Counted from the stretch's first letter, positions 46,507 through 60,597 are shown. The stretch is 64,000 nucleotides of DNA from Saccharopolyspora sp. SCSIO 74807 (GCF_037023755.1 NZ_CP146100.1:3689501-3753500); one strand, 5' to 3'. The notes: generated from the sequence alone by a model not told the origin. Translations and numbers: made by a program.

Positions 46507-47643
46507 ATGCCGCCACGCTCCCGTCGGTCCGAGTCCGCCGGCAGGTGGTTACCCCTGGCCGCGGTGCTCGCGCTGAGCACCGCCTGCGCCACAGCCCCCG
46601 CGTCCTCGTTGCGGCCCGCACCCGGGTCCCCTGCCGAACCGGCGCCCACCACGACCCGCTTGCACGTCGCGGAGCAGTGGCGGAGCGAGTCGGTGGTGGC
46701 CTCCGGCGGATCCGCCGCGCCGTACGACTACGGCCCGACCGTGCTGGCCGAGGCGGGTCGCTACCGTGCCTGGTGGTGCAGCCAACTCCCGGGGATCGGC
46801 CCGGACGGCGACGACGTGCTGCACGCCGAGTCCGACGACCTCCGCGGCGATTTCGCGACTGCGGGCGGCGCATCGGCGGTCCCGGTGTTCAACGGCCGTC
46901 CGGGCGGTTTCGACGCGATGCACACGTGCGATCCGTCGGTGCTCAAAACCGGCGACCGGTACTACCTGTACTACACCGGCGCGGCAGGGGATCACGCGCA
47001 CGGCAACGCGATCGGCGTGGCGTCCGGCCCGGACGGGCTGGCGTGGCGCCGGGAGGCGGCCGGCGAGCCGATCGTGACGCCCTCCGCGGCGGTGCGCCGG
47101 AGCAACGACTACGGCGCGGGCCAGCCTTCCGCGCTGTACCTGGACGGCTGGTTCTACCTGATGTTCACCGACACCACTGCGGCGGGCGCGGGGTGGAACG
47201 GCGCGGGCCAGTTCGTGCAGCGCGCCCGCGATCCCGCGTTCACCGACCGGGTGCAGGCCCTGACCCAATCCGGTTTCGAGCCGGTCGGGCCGGATCCGCG
47301 GATCCGCGGGCGTTCGGTTGTGGACGCGTTCAGCGCGGACTGGATGTGGGTGGATGCCCTGCAGGCGTTCGCCATCGCCCACCAGACCGCCGAGGGCACG
47401 ACGATCACTTTCTGGGACCGCGGTTTCACCCGCCACCCCTACGAACCGGTGGTCCTGCCGGGGCCGTGGCAGGAGGGACCCGGACTGGTGCGTGCCGCTG
47501 ACGGCCACGCCCCGGTGTCCGAAGTGGACTCTCGCGGGACGGTTCCCATCGAACTTCTGCGGGCCACGACGGCGAATCCGGCGCCCACGGGAATTCGCTC
47601 AACGGGAGTCGGAGTATCCGAAGTGGACGAATTGGACGACTGA
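46507..47643 (+). CDS. Lipoprotein with five-bladed beta-propeller (GH43-like) fold
   Basis: The 378-residue product has a lipoprotein signal peptide: basic PRSRRSESAGR, hydrophobic WLPLAAVLALS and lipobox LSTAC with the lipidated cysteine at 27. A proline-rich linker leads to a domain with repeated W/Y-rich strands (YRAWWCSQLPG, DPSVLKTGDRYYLYYTG, QPSALYLDGWFYLMFTD, DAFSADWMWVDALQAFAI) in the style of glycosyl hydrolase family 43/62/68 propellers. Substrate and even catalytic activity are uncertain. It should be anchored on the outer face of the membrane. It stands alone between aroQ and pepP. Confidence 0.8.
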   Translation: MPPRSRRSESAGRWLPLAAVLALSTACATAPASSLRPAPGSPAEPAPTTTRLHVAEQWRSESVVASGGSAAPYDYGPTVLAEAGRYRAWWCSQLPGIGPDGDDVLHAESDDLRGDFATAGGASAVPVFNGRPGGFDAMHTCDPSVLKTGDRYYLYYTGAAGDHAHGNAIGVASGPDGLAWRREAAGEPIVTPSAAVRRSNDYGAGQPSALYLDGWFYLMFTDTTAAGAGWNGAGQFVQRARDPAFTDRVQALTQSGFEPVGPDPRIRGRSVVDAFSADWMWVDALQAFAIAHQTAEGTTITFWDRGFTRHPYEPVVLPGPWQEGPGLVRAADGHAPVSEVDSRGTVPIELLRATTANPAPTGIRSTGVGVSEVDELDD

Positions 47644-48398
47644 AGCCGACGGCCGCAGGAACGGATCCGGCCGGCCCGGCCACCGCCGGGGCCAACGGTT
47701 CGACGGTGGCCGAGCTCGACCAGCGCGCGCATGGGGCTCCCGCCCCCATGTGCGTCCTGCGCTGAACCCGCGGTTCCGCGCGGCGGCCGGACGACCCTGT
47801 CGGGGAAGAGCCGCCGAGCCGCACGCGCGAAGCCGCGGACCTCAACTCCCCGGAACGGTCGGGGAGTGAGTGCGTGACTCGAGGCCGGTGCTCAGCGACC
47901 CGCTGAACATGCGCGTCTTCTGCCGAGCACGCCCCTTCGGTGCGAGTGCAGCGACCCGGTCCCGGCGACGAGCTGTCGAACGAGCCCGGGTGATCCCAAG
48001 TCTGAAAGCGTCGGCAACCTGCCGTAACCGCCTGTTCGTCGCCTTTCGCTACTCTTTTCGGAGGCGCGTCGAGCGCTGGAACGGGAATCTGGTGCGGACC
48101 ACGCAGACGTGCGGTGCGCAGGACGTTCGCTCTGTGAAATTACCGAGTTTCCCAGGTTCAGGGGTGTTGCCGGGGTGTTTTCGACGTGATTGCCGATGGT
48201 CTGCATCCGGGTGGTTGCCGGAAATGCCGGCGAGCAGGAGGTGAAATCGGATTTCGGCAGTAATTTCCCGGAACTTCCGCGAAACTCCGACGTCCTGTTG
48301 GTCGCGACGCACGCTCGCCGCGCTCGGCCGATGCCGTGCGATCGGCGCCATCCCGCCGACACCCTCGCAGCTCGCCCGCTGCCAACTAGGCTGACCGC
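47644..48398. other. Long intergenic region before pepP
   Basis: No gene is supported in these 755 bases. A hairpin ACTCCCCG/CGGGGAGT at 47845-47867 may terminate transcription from the lipoprotein gene. The stretch 48050-48300 is visibly richer in A and T than its surroundings. A TAGGCT hexamer lies about seven bases before the pepP ATG. Confidence 0.4.
47845..47867 (+). terminator. Hairpin 200 bp after the lipoprotein gene
   Basis: ACTCCCCG at 47845-47852 pairs with CGGGGAGT at 47860-47867 around a seven-base loop. No T-run follows. Confidence 0.45.
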
Positions 48399-49508
48399 AT
48401 GTCCGACACCTACCCCCGCCGCCGGCACGCCCTGCGCGAACTCCTCCGCGCCGAGGACCTGGACGCGATGCTGGTCACCGAACTGCGCAACATCCGGTAC
48501 CTCACCGGCTTCACCGGCTCGCAGGCCGCGCTCGTGGTGCGCACCGCGGACGAGCCGGATGCCGAGGGCGGCACGGTCTTCAGCACCGACGGCCGCTACG
48601 ACACCCAGGCGAGCGCACAGGTGCCGGACCTGGAGCGGGTGATCGAACGGCCCAGCGACCGGACGCTGGCCGAGCGCCTCGGCAGCGATCCCGCCCGCTA
48701 TCGCCGCACCGGCTTCGAGAGCGGGCACGTCACCGTCGACGGCCGCGACGCCCTGGCCGAGTCGGCCGCCGGTGTCGAGCTCGTCCGGGCCCCGGGGCTG
48801 GTGGAACGCCTGCGGATGATCAAAGACGCGAGCGAGGTCGAGGCGCTGCGGATGGCCTGCGCCGCGGCCGACCGCGCGCTGGCCGACCTGATCGAGCACG
48901 GCGGGCTGCGTCCCGGCCGCACCGAGCTGGAGGTGGCCCGCGAGCTCGAAGCGCGGATGCTGGAGCACGGCGCGGCAGGTCCGTCGTTCGAGACGATCGT
49001 GGCCGCAGGGGCGAACTCCGCGGTCCCGCACCACCGGCCGACCGGCGCGGTGCTGGCCGCGGGGGATTTCGTGAAGCTGGACTTCGGCGCCCTGGTCGAC
49101 GGCTACCACTCGGACATGACCCGCACCGTCGTGCTCGGCGCGCCCGCCGACTGGCAGCGCGAGGTCTACGACCTCGTCCGCGCCGCGCAGACCGCCGGGT
49201 GCGACGCGGTGCGCGTGCCTGCAGGCGTGCGCGAAGTGGACGGCGCGGCCCGCAAGGTGATCGAGGACGCGGGCTACGGCGAGCGGTTCGTGCACGGCCT
49301 CGGCCACGGCGTGGGCCTGGAGATCCATGAGGCACCGGCGTTGTCCCAGCGGGGAGACGGTACGATTCAACCGGGGATGGCGGTCACCGTCGAACCCGGC
49401 GTGTACTTGCCGGAGCGTGGCGGGGTCCGCATCGAGGACACCCTGGTGGTGCGGGACAGCACCACGGAGCTCCTCACCTTGACGACCAAGGAACTCGTCG
49501 CCGTTTGA
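48399..49508 (+). CDS. pepP: Xaa-Pro aminopeptidase/dipeptidase (M24 family)
   Basis: This cytoplasmic metallopeptidase removes residues next to proline. The 369-residue protein has an N-terminal creatinase-like domain (LRNIRYLTGFTGSQAALVV) and the pita-bread catalytic domain. The metal ligands are the aspartates in VKLDFGALVDGYHSDMTRTVV, the histidine in HGLGHGVGLEIHEAP, and glutamates in VTVEPGVYLPERGGVRIEDTLVV. PepP and PepQ cannot be separated with certainty. A TAGGCT -10-like hexamer at 48387-48392 places the ATG close to the transcription start, suggesting a leaderless mRNA. The pepP-efp-nusB order is widely conserved. Confidence 0.93.
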   Translation: MSDTYPRRRHALRELLRAEDLDAMLVTELRNIRYLTGFTGSQAALVVRTADEPDAEGGTVFSTDGRYDTQASAQVPDLERVIERPSDRTLAERLGSDPARYRRTGFESGHVTVDGRDALAESAAGVELVRAPGLVERLRMIKDASEVEALRMACAAADRALADLIEHGGLRPGRTELEVARELEARMLEHGAAGPSFETIVAAGANSAVPHHRPTGAVLAAGDFVKLDFGALVDGYHSDMTRTVVLGAPADWQREVYDLVRAAQTAGCDAVRVPAGVREVDGAARKVIEDAGYGERFVHGLGHGVGLEIHEAPALSQRGDGTIQPGMAVTVEPGVYLPERGGVRIEDTLVVRDSTTELLTLTTKELVAV

Positions 49509-49595
49509 GCGCGGGGCGCGCGCGGCCGCAGCCGGGCCGCCGATCCGCGCCCGGTGCAGCAAACCGCAGCCCGTAGCACAGGAGAGAACGGACAC

Positions 49596-50159
49596 GTGGC
49601 AACCACGAACGACCTCAAGAACGGACTCGTGCTCAACCTCGACGGCCAGCTCTGGTCGGTGGTGAACTTCCAGCACGTCAAGCCGGGCAAGGGCGGCGCC
49701 TTCGTGCGCACCACGCTGAAGAACGTGCTTTCCGGCAAGACGCTGGACAAGACGTTCAACGCCGGGGTGAAGGTGGACACCGCCAACGTGGACCGGCGCG
49801 AGATGACCTACCTCTACTACGACGGCACCGACTACGTGTTCATGGACCCGGACACCTACGACCAGGTCGCCGTCTCGGGCAAGGTCGTCGGCGAGGCCGC
49901 GAACTACATGCTGGAGAACAGCAAGGTGAACGTGGCGCGGCACAACGACGAGCCGCTGTACGTGGAGCTGCCCGCTTCGGTCGAGCTGAACATCGAGCAC
50001 ACCGACCCGGGCGTGCAGGGCGACCGCTCCACCGGTGGCACCAAGCCCGCCACGCTGGAGACCGGTGCCGAGGTGCACGTCCCGCTGTTCCTCAACACCG
50101 GCGACAAGGTCAAGGTCGACCCGCGCGACGGCCGCTACCTGGGCCGCGTCAACAAGTGA
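49596..50159 (+). CDS. efp: Elongation factor P
   Basis: EF-P relieves ribosome stalling at consecutive prolines. The 187-residue protein has the usual three beta-barrel domains. [40 protein letters not shown] carries the lysine of the loop that enters the peptidyl-transferase centre, and the C-terminal [18 protein letters not shown] is typical. GTG at 49596 is chosen because AGGAGAG at about 49580 is correctly spaced and the length becomes exactly normal. It lies 36 bases upstream of nusB. Confidence 0.97.
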   Translation: MATTNDLKNGLVLNLDGQLWSVVNFQHVKPGKGGAFVRTTLKNVLSGKTLDKTFNAGVKVDTANVDRREMTYLYYDGTDYVFMDPDTYDQVAVSGKVVGEAANYMLENSKVNVARHNDEPLYVELPASVELNIEHTDPGVQGDRSTGGTKPATLETGAEVHVPLFLNTGDKVKVDPRDGRYLGRVNK

Positions 50160-50195
50160 TCCGTTCCCGGGGAACAGCCGAAAGAGAGATGTGAG

Positions 50196-50675
50196 TTGGG
50201 CTCACGGAGCAAGGCCCGCAAGCGGGCGGTGGACGTGCTGTACGAGGCCGATCTGCGCGGTCTCGAGGCGGTGACGTTGCTGTCCGAGCGGCTCGCCGCG
50301 CCCGAGGCCGCGCCGGTCGCCGACTACACGGTGACCCTGGTCGAGGGCATCGCCGCGAACCTGCGGCGCATCGACGAGGTGCTCGTCGAGCACGCCGAGG
50401 GCTGGACGCTGGGCCGGATGCCCGCGGTGGACCGCGCGGTGCTGCGGCTGGGGCTCTACGAGCTGCTGTGGAGCGAGGACGTGCCGCCGGCGGTGGCCAT
50501 CGACGAGTCCGTGGAGCTGGTGAAGGACCTGTCCACGGACGACTCGCCGCGGTTCGTCAACGGCGTGCTCGGCCGGATCGCCGGTATCAGCGACCGGCTG
50601 CGCACCTCGATCCGCAACCTGGAGGCCGCCGAAGCGGCCGCAGCCGAACGCGCCGAGTCCGACGCGCAGCACTGA
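50196..50675 (+). CDS. nusB: Transcription antitermination factor NusB
   Basis: NusB binds boxA with S10 in rRNA antitermination. The 159-residue all-helical protein begins GSRSKARKRAVDVLYEADLRG and contains ADYTVTLVEGIAANLRRIDEVLVEHAEGWTLGRMPAVDRAVLRLGLYELL and VELVKDLSTDDSPRFVNGVLGRI. TTG at 50196 is the start, since the family normally begins at this basic segment. A strong hairpin follows before bldD. Confidence 0.95.
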   Translation: MGSRSKARKRAVDVLYEADLRGLEAVTLLSERLAAPEAAPVADYTVTLVEGIAANLRRIDEVLVEHAEGWTLGRMPAVDRAVLRLGLYELLWSEDVPPAVAIDESVELVKDLSTDDSPRFVNGVLGRIAGISDRLRTSIRNLEAAEAAAAERAESDAQH

Positions 50676-50721
50676 GGGTCTCCGGACGCGCATGAAGCCG
50701 TCGTAACGGGTTCCCGAACGC

Positions 50722-50759
50722 CGAGCGGGCCGCTCGCCCCCACGCGAGTGGCCCGCTCG
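50722..50759. terminator. Bidirectional terminator between nusB and bldD
   Basis: CGAGCGGGCC at 50722-50731 pairs perfectly with GGCCCGCTCG at 50750-50759, and CTCG/CGAG inside extends the stem to an eight-base loop. It lies between convergent genes. Confidence 0.82.
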
Positions 50760-50870
50760 ATGCGTTTCGGAAAACCATTGCCCCGAGCGCGGAAACGTCC
50801 GCCGCGCACGATTCGCCCGCGGGCGACCGCGACCCCGGAGCAGGCGGGGCCGCGGCCACCGTTGCGGGTC

Positions 50871-51359
50871 TCACTCCTCCCGGGCGGGTCGCGCCTCGGG
50901 CGGCAGCACGCCCCAGTCGATGAGCTGCTCGGTCAGCTCGCCCGGGGTCATGTCGTAGATGATGGCGAGGGATCGCAGGTCCTCGGTCCGGATGGACAGC
51001 ACCTTGCCGTTGTAGTCGCCGCGCTGGCTCTGGATGGTCGCCGCGTACCGGGCCAGCGGCCCGACCTTCTCCGCGGGCAGTTGCTGCAACCGCTCCAGAT
51101 TGATCACGACCTTGGTGGCCGGTTCGGCACCGGAGGGCACCCGTCCCTCCGGGAGCAGTTCCGCGACCGGAACACCGTAGAAATCGGCCAGTTCGGCGAG
51201 TTTCTGCACGGTCACCGCCCGGTCGCCACGTTCGTAGGACCCGACGACCACGGCCTTCCACCGCCCGCCTGACTTCTGCTCGACGCCGTGCAGCGAGAGA
51301 CCCTGCTGCTGGCGGATAGCGCGGAGCTTGCCGCCCAGCGCCTTGGCGTAGTCGCCCAT
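50871..51359 (-). CDS. bldD: Developmental regulator BldD
   Basis: BldD is the master repressor of development in sporulating actinomycetes and is controlled by cyclic di-GMP. The 162-residue protein has an N-terminal XRE-type DNA-binding domain (YAKALGGKLRAIRQQQGLSLHGVEQKSGGRWKAVVVGSYERGDRAVTVQKL). In the C-terminal domain both parts of the cyclic di-GMP signature are present: RGD at 113-115 and RTED at 124-127, eight residues apart as in Streptomyces. So ligand-driven dimerisation is expected. It is transcribed towards nusB and divergently from pyrR. Confidence 0.96.
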   Translation of the reverse strand: MGDYAKALGGKLRAIRQQQGLSLHGVEQKSGGRWKAVVVGSYERGDRAVTVQKLAELADFYGVPVAELLPEGRVPSGAEPATKVVINLERLQQLPAEKVGPLARYAATIQSQRGDYNGKVLSIRTEDLRSLAIIYDMTPGELTEQLIDWGVLPPEARPAREE

Positions 51360-51389
51360 GTGGCGTTTCTCCGTTTCATTCGCCCCGTC

Positions 51390-51460
51390 AGCCTAGCGCG
51401 GTTGTCGGGGAGGAAAGCTCAGATTGATACGGAGAGTAATGTTCGCTCGCAAGTGTCACT
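51390..51460. promoter_or_regulatory. bldD promoter region with possible BldD half-sites
   Basis: On the minus strand TAGGCT (51395-51390) could be the bldD -10. Further upstream GTAATGTTCGC at 51436-51446 is one base from the loose BldD pattern GTnAnnnTnAC, and AGTGTCACT at 51452-51460 is a small palindrome. BldD autoregulation is known in Streptomyces; these particular sites are weak candidates. Confidence 0.3.
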
Positions 51461-51517
51461 AGGTCAAGTTGGTCTTCGTGTGGCGGCAGGGCGAGTACGC
51501 CCACACCACCCGGACGA

Positions 51518-51546
51518 TTGACCCCGGGACGCTGATAGCGTACAAG
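51518..51546 (+). promoter_or_regulatory. Probable promoter of the pyr operon
   Basis: TTGACC at 51518-51523 and TACAAG at 51541-51546 are separated by exactly 17 bases, a good vegetative promoter pattern. It would give a leader of about 125 bases that contains the PyrR-binding loop. Confidence 0.5.
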
Positions 51547-51635
51547 CCGAGCACGGCGTGCACTCGGTGGACGCGCCGATGTTCCCACCAAGGGCCGGAT
51601 ACTCGATCACCGCGTCCGGAGTGGATCGAACCATC

Positions 51636-51670
51636 CTTTAAGGACCCGTCCAGTGAGGCGGGGAAGGAGG
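51636..51670 (+). promoter_or_regulatory. PyrR-binding RNA loop in the pyr leader
   Basis: GTCCAGTGAGGC at 51648-51659 matches the conserved PyrR-binding loop (UCCAGNGAGGCU) known from Bacillus and mycobacterial pyr leaders. It is flanked by CCCG (51645-51648) and CGGG (51659-51662), forming the expected stem, and is followed at once by the ribosome binding site AAGGAGG at 51664-51670. This arrangement suggests that PyrR with UMP blocks translation of pyrR. Confidence 0.8.
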
Positions 51671-51677
51671 CACGCCC

Positions 51678-52271
51678 GTGGCGTCACGCCGGCAGGCGGG
51701 CGCGGCGGATCCGGCGGGGCAGCGGGAGCTGCTCTCGGCCGGTGACGTAGCGCGCACGGTAGCCCGCATCGCTCATCAGATCATCGAGAAGACCGCGTTG
51801 GACACCGCGGGCAGCACCGACGTGGTTCTGCTGGGCGTGCCCACTCGTGGCGCGCCGCTGGCGCGGCGGTTGTCCGCACGGATCGCCGAGTTCAGCGGGG
51901 CGACCGTGGAAACCGGCACGCTGGACATCACGCTCTACCGCGATGACCTGCGCAAACGGCCGAATCGGCCACTGGAACCGAGCAGCCTGCCCGCTGCGGG
52001 CATCGATGGCGCGCAGGTCGTGCTCGTCGACGACGTGCTGTTCTCCGGCCGCACCGTGCGGGCCGCGCTCGACGCCCTGCGCGATCAGGGACGGCCGCGC
52101 GCGGTGCAGCTCGCGGTGCTGGTCGACCGCGGGCATCGGGAGTTGCCGATCCGCGCGGACTACGTCGGCAAGAACGTGCCGACCTCCCGCAGCGAGGAGG
52201 TCGCGGTCCGGCTCTCCGAGGTCGACGACGTCGACTCGGTGGTGCTGCGGCGCAGCGAGGAGGTGCGGTGA
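51678..52271 (+). CDS. pyrR: Pyrimidine operon regulator/uracil phosphoribosyltransferase PyrR
   Basis: PyrR binds pyr mRNA when UMP is plentiful and also has uracil phosphoribosyltransferase activity. The 197-residue protein has [24 protein letters not shown] and the PRPP-binding signature [21 protein letters not shown] near residue 114. GTG at 51678 stands eight bases after AAGGAGG. It leads the operon, and its own leader carries the RNA site it should recognise. The stop overlaps the pyrB start. Confidence 0.95.
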   Translation: MASRRQAGAADPAGQRELLSAGDVARTVARIAHQIIEKTALDTAGSTDVVLLGVPTRGAPLARRLSARIAEFSGATVETGTLDITLYRDDLRKRPNRPLEPSSLPAAGIDGAQVVLVDDVLFSGRTVRAALDALRDQGRPRAVQLAVLVDRGHRELPIRADYVGKNVPTSRSEEVAVRLSEVDDVDSVVLRRSEEVR

Positions 52272-53203
52272 TGCGGCACCTGCTGACGACCGAGGGCCTG
52301 GACCCGCAGACCGCGACGACGATCCTGGACACCGCGGACACGCTCAAGCAGACCTTGCTGGGCCGCGAGGTGCGCAAGTTGCCGACGCTGCGCGGGCGCA
52401 CCGTGATGACGATGTTCTACGAGAACTCCACGCGCACGCGGGTGTCGTTCGAGGTCGCGGGCAAGTGGATGAGCGCCGACGTGATCAACGTGTCGGCCTC
52501 GGCCTCGTCGGTGGGCAAGGGCGAGTCGTTGCGCGACACCGCGCTGACGCTCTCTGCCGCGGGCGCGGACTGCGTGATCGTGCGGCACCCGGCTTCCGGG
52601 GCGGCGCACCGGCTCGCGGGCTGGCTCGACGAAGCGGGCACGCAGATCGTCAACGCCGGCGACGGGATGCACGAGCACCCGACCCAGGCCCTGCTGGACG
52701 CCGCGACGCTGCGGGAGCGGCTGGGTGAGCTGGCGGGGCGCCGGATCGCCGTGGTCGGCGACCTGCTGCACAGCCGGGTCGCGCGCTCGAACGTGCACTT
52801 GCTGCGCACCTTGGGCGCGCAGGTGGTGCTGGTGGCGCCGCCGACGCTGGTGCCGCACGGGATCGAGCACTGGGGCGCCGAGGTCCGCCACGAGCTCGAC
52901 CCGGAACTTCCCGGGCTGGACGCGGTGATGCTGCTGCGGGTGCAGGCCGAGCGGATGCACGGCGGGTTCTTCCCGTCGGCGCGGGAGTACTCGATCGCCT
53001 ACGGCCTGAACGAGAAGCGGCTGGCGAAGCTGCCGGAGCACGCCGTGGTGCTGCACCCCGGCCCGATGCTGCGCGGCATGGAGATCGCCCCGGCGGTCGC
53101 GGATTCACCGCGGGCGGCCATCACCGAGCAGGTCCGCAACGGGGTGCACGTGCGCATGGCGGTGCTCTACCACCTGCTGGCCGGAGAGGAGATCGCGGCA
53201 TGA
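52268..53203 (+). CDS. pyrB: Aspartate carbamoyltransferase, catalytic subunit
   Basis: PyrB makes carbamoyl aspartate. The 311-residue protein has the carbamoyl-phosphate site [17 protein letters not shown] near residue 53, [12 protein letters not shown] and [12 protein letters not shown] 52268 followed by ATG 52271 gives [11 protein letters not shown]; either codon may be used, both overlapping the pyrR stop. No regulatory subunit gene (pyrI) is present, as expected for actinobacteria. The stop overlaps the pyrC ATG. Confidence 0.96.
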   Translation: MMRHLLTTEGLDPQTATTILDTADTLKQTLLGREVRKLPTLRGRTVMTMFYENSTRTRVSFEVAGKWMSADVINVSASASSVGKGESLRDTALTLSAAGADCVIVRHPASGAAHRLAGWLDEAGTQIVNAGDGMHEHPTQALLDAATLRERLGELAGRRIAVVGDLLHSRVARSNVHLLRTLGAQVVLVAPPTLVPHGIEHWGAEVRHELDPELPGLDAVMLLRVQAERMHGGFFPSAREYSIAYGLNEKRLAKLPEHAVVLHPGPMLRGMEIAPAVADSPRAAITEQVRNGVHVRMAVLYHLLAGEEIAA

Positions 53204-54498
53204 GCCGGGTGCTGATCAAGGAAACCCGCCCCTACGGCGAGGGCGAGCCGGTGGACGTGCTCGTCGACGGCGAGCGCATCGCCGAGATCGGCGCGGACCT
53301 GACCGCCGATGCCGACGAGGTGGTGCGCGCCGGTGGAGCCGTGCTGCTGCCGGGCTTCGTGGACCTGCACACGCATCTGCGCGAACCGGGCCGGGAGGAC
53401 GCCGAGACCGTCGAGACCGGCTCCGCAGCGGCCGCCCTGGGCGGCTACACGGCGGTTTTCGCGATGGCCAACACCGACCCGGTCGCGGACAACGCGGTGA
53501 TCGTGGAGCACGTCCGGCGCCGCGGCGACGAGATCGGCCTGGTCGACGTGCACCCGGTGGGCGCGGTGACGCAGGGGCTGGCCGGTGAGCAGCTGGCCGA
53601 GCTGGGCGCGATGGCGCGTTCGGACGCCGAGGTGCGGGTGTTCTCCGACGACGGCAAGTGCGTGCACGACCCGCTGGTGATGCGCCGCGCGCTGGAGTAC
53701 ACGAAGGCGCTGGGCGCGGTGGTGGCCCAGCACGCCGAGGAGCCGCGGCTCACCGTGGGCGCGCAGGCGCACGAGGGCGCGAACGCGGCGCGGCTGGGCC
53801 TGTCCGGTTGGCCCGCGACGGCCGAGGAGTCGATCGTCGCCCGGGACTGCCTGCTGGCCGGGCACACCGGCGGCGCGTTGCACGTCTGCCACGTCTCGAC
53901 CGCGGGCACCGCGGAGATCCTGCGCTGGTGGAAGTCCCGCGGCGCGGCCGGGCGGGTTTCCGCGGAGGTCACTCCGCACCACCTGCTGCTCACCGACGAC
54001 CTGCTGGCCACCTACGATCCGGTCAACAAGGTGAACCCGCCGCTGCGCACCGACGACGACGTGCGCGCGCTGCGCGAGGCGCTGGCCGAGGGAACGGTCG
54101 ACTGCGTGGCCACCGACCACGCCCCGCACGCCGCGCAGGACAAGGATTGCGAGTGGTCGGCCGCGCGGCCGGGGATGCTCGGGCTGCAGACGGCGCTGGG
54201 CGTGCTGGTGCGCACGATGGTCGAGCCGGGCGCGCTGGATTGGCGCGGTGTGGCGCGGGTGCTCAGCGAGCGGCCCGCCGAGATCGCCGGGCTGGCCGAG
54301 CAGGGCAGACCGATCGAGGTGGGCGAGCAGGCGAACCTGGCGCTGGTGGCCGAGCAGGACCGCTGGACGGTGCGCGGTGCGGAGCTGGCCAGCGCCGCGG
54401 CGAACACTCCGTTCGAAGGCATGGAGTTGCCGGGCCGGGTGCTGGCGACGGTGTTGCGCGGCAAGGTGACCGCGCTCGAGGGCAAGGTGAGGCGCTGA
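53200..54498 (+). CDS. pyrC: Dihydroorotase
   Basis: PyrC cyclises carbamoyl aspartate to dihydroorotate. The 432-residue zinc amidohydrolase (class I) shows [13 protein letters not shown] near residue 56, [25 protein letters not shown], and the catalytic aspartate in [13 protein letters not shown] near residue 305. ATG at 53200 overlaps pyrB by four bases and its stop shares a base with the following ATG at 54498. Confidence 0.96.
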   Translation: MSRVLIKETRPYGEGEPVDVLVDGERIAEIGADLTADADEVVRAGGAVLLPGFVDLHTHLREPGREDAETVETGSAAAALGGYTAVFAMANTDPVADNAVIVEHVRRRGDEIGLVDVHPVGAVTQGLAGEQLAELGAMARSDAEVRVFSDDGKCVHDPLVMRRALEYTKALGAVVAQHAEEPRLTVGAQAHEGANAARLGLSGWPATAEESIVARDCLLAGHTGGALHVCHVSTAGTAEILRWWKSRGAAGRVSAEVTPHHLLLTDDLLATYDPVNKVNPPLRTDDDVRALREALAEGTVDCVATDHAPHAAQDKDCEWSAARPGMLGLQTALGVLVRTMVEPGALDWRGVARVLSERPAEIAGLAEQGRPIEVGEQANLALVAEQDRWTVRGAELASAAANTPFEGMELPGRVLATVLRGKVTALEGKVRR

Positions 54499-55024
54499 TG
54501 GCGCGGACGTTGTGGGTGCTGGTGCTGCTGTTGCTGGTGGCGCTGGTCTTCTACGGGATGCGCCGGGGATGGGTGAACCGGGCGCGGCGGCAGGCGGACC
54601 TGCCGGAGTTCCCCGCGGTTCCCGCCGATCTGGCGGACGAATCGGAGATCCGGGAGTCCATCAGCGGTTTCTACGTGGGCAGCACGAGAGCCGAGGATTG
54701 GCAGGACCGGATCGCCGTCGGCGACATCGGTCACCGCGCGAACGCCGTCGCGAGCTTGCGCGGCTCCGGCGTGCTCCTGGAGCGCGACGGCGCGAGTCCG
54801 ATGTGGATCCCCGCGGAGTCGGTCGTGGACGCCCGGGTGGATCACAAGCTGGCGAACAAGGTCGTGCCGGGCAAGGGAATGCTGGTGTTCACCTGGCGAC
54901 TGGGGGACCAGGCGATCGACACCGGTTTCCGCGCGGACGACGAGTCCACTCAGGACGAGTGGGCGAAGGCGGTGCGGGCACTGGCGCCTGCCGCAGGACG
55001 TGACGACAACCCGGAAGGACTCAC

Positions 55025-55028
<4 letters not shown>
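54498..55028 (+). CDS. PH-like membrane protein within the pyr operon (Rv1382-like)
   Basis: The 176-residue protein has a single N-terminal membrane helix (TLWVLVLLLLVALVFYGMRRGW) followed by a strand-rich domain of about 120 residues with SGFYVGSTRAEDWQDRIAV, GVLLERDGASPMWIPAESVVDARVDHKLANKVVPGKGMLVFTW and DEWAKAVRAL, resembling a pleckstrin-homology-like fold. It overlaps both pyrC and carA by one to four bases. The same position is held by Rv1382 in Mycobacterium tuberculosis, so the link to pyrimidine synthesis is old, but its role is unknown. Confidence 0.85.
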
Positions 55029-59465
<4,437 letters not shown>

Positions 59466-59469
<4 letters not shown>

Positions 59470-60311
59470 CGACCGTCCGGGCAGGTTTCGGGCAGCGGCT
59501 GACGGATTCCATCGCCGCGCGCGGTGCGTTGTGCGTGGGCATCGACCCGCACCCGGCGCTGCTGAATTCGTGGGGCCTGGACGAGAGTCCGGGGGCGTTG
59601 GAGCGGTTCGCGATGACCGCGGTGGAGGCGCTGGCCGGTGAGGTCGCGGTGTTGAAACCGCAGGCGGCGTTCTTCGAGATCTACGGCTCGGCGGGCATGG
59701 CCGTGCTGGAGAAGGTCGTCGCGCACGCCCGCGATGCCGGTGCGCTGGTGCTGCTGGACGTCAAGCGCGGCGACATCGGGACCACGATGACGGCCTACGC
59801 GAACGCTTATCTGGACGAGCACTCGCCGCTGGCCGCGGACGCGATGACCGTCTCGCCGTACCTCGGTTTCGGTTCGCTGGCACCGGCTTTCGGCATCGCG
59901 GAGCAGACCGGGCGCGGCGTGTTCGTGCTGAGCCGGACGTCCAATCCGGAGGGTGCCGGTTTGCAGCGCTCCACCGGCGAGGACGGCCGGTCGGTCGGTC
60001 AGTCCATTGTGGATGCCGCGGCGGAGAACAACGCGGGGTCCGAGCCGTACGGTTACGTCGGAGTCGTCGCCGGTGCCACGATCCGCCCCGGCGAGCTGGA
60101 CTTCTCCCGCCTCAACGGCCCGATCCTCGCTCCGGGACTGGGCGCGCAGGGCGCGACCGTCCAAAGTTTGCGCTCGACGTTCGGCTCAGCCCTGCCGTCG
60201 GTCCTGCCCGCCACGTCCCGCGACGTCCTGCGCCACGGCCCCGCCGTCAACGACCTCCGCACGGCGTCCCGCCGAGTCCGCGACGAACTGACCCACCTGC
60301 TCGACTCCTGA
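59466..60311 (+). CDS. pyrF: Orotidine 5'-phosphate decarboxylase
   Basis: PyrF makes UMP. The 281-residue protein is of the longer type 2 (mycobacterial) class. The catalytic lysine is in [21 protein letters not shown] near residue 98, the N-terminal [13 protein letters not shown] is typical, and the phosphate-binding region is near [12 protein letters not shown]. It ends the pyr operon; pyrD and pyrE are not in the window. A long palindrome follows. Confidence 0.96.
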
Positions 60312-60325
60312 AGCGCGTTCTCCAG

Positions 60326-60373
60326 GAGTGAACGGACCGTTCGACCAATCTATTGGGACGAACGGTCCGTTCG
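60326..60373. repeat. Long palindromic repeat/terminator, copy 2
   Basis: GAACGGACCGTTCG at 60331-60344 is the perfect reverse complement of 60360-60373, and CCAAT/ATTGG inside continues the stem to a two-base CT apex. The first 15 bases, GGAGTGAACGGACCG at 60326-60340, are identical to the start of the palindrome at 17625. Each 13-bp arm is also nearly self-complementary. It lies between convergent pyrF and the 68-residue gene. Confidence 0.78.
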
Positions 60374-60390
60374 CTCGTGTTCGGGTGGGG

Positions 60391-60597
60391 TCAGGGGGAG
60401 CAGAGGACGTCGACGATGGTTTCGGCGTCGTTCTGGAAGGTCAGGTCCAGGAAGTAGAGCTTGTCGGCGATGTCCGAGAGCTGGTTCTGGGTGACGACCA
60501 GTTCGGTTTCGCCCTGGGTGAGGGTGATTCTGCGCGGGTGGAGTTCGATCGTGATCGCCGCGGCCGGATCGTCGGCGGGGGTCTGCCAGGTTGCCAC
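60391..60597 (-). CDS. Small protein of 68 residues, unknown function
   Basis: GTG at 60597 is preceded at the right distance by GGGAGG, and the frame runs 68 residues to a TGA at 60391. The product (MATWQTPADDPAAAITIELHPRR...) is strand-rich, acidic and without cysteine clusters, except for one cysteine near the end. I do not recognise the family. It is transcribed divergently from the XRE regulator and convergently with pyrF. Its place beside an XRE/DUF397 pair suggests a functional link, which is inference. Confidence 0.7.
   Translation of the reverse strand: MATWQTPADDPAAAITIELHPRRITLTQGETELVVTQNQLSDIADKLYFLDLTFQNDAETIVDVLCSP

Noticed and set aside
48190-48642. Open frame upstream of and overlapping pepP, with AGGAGG near 48236
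   Set aside because: It runs deep into pepP in another frame, and its later part is plainly a shadow of that gene.
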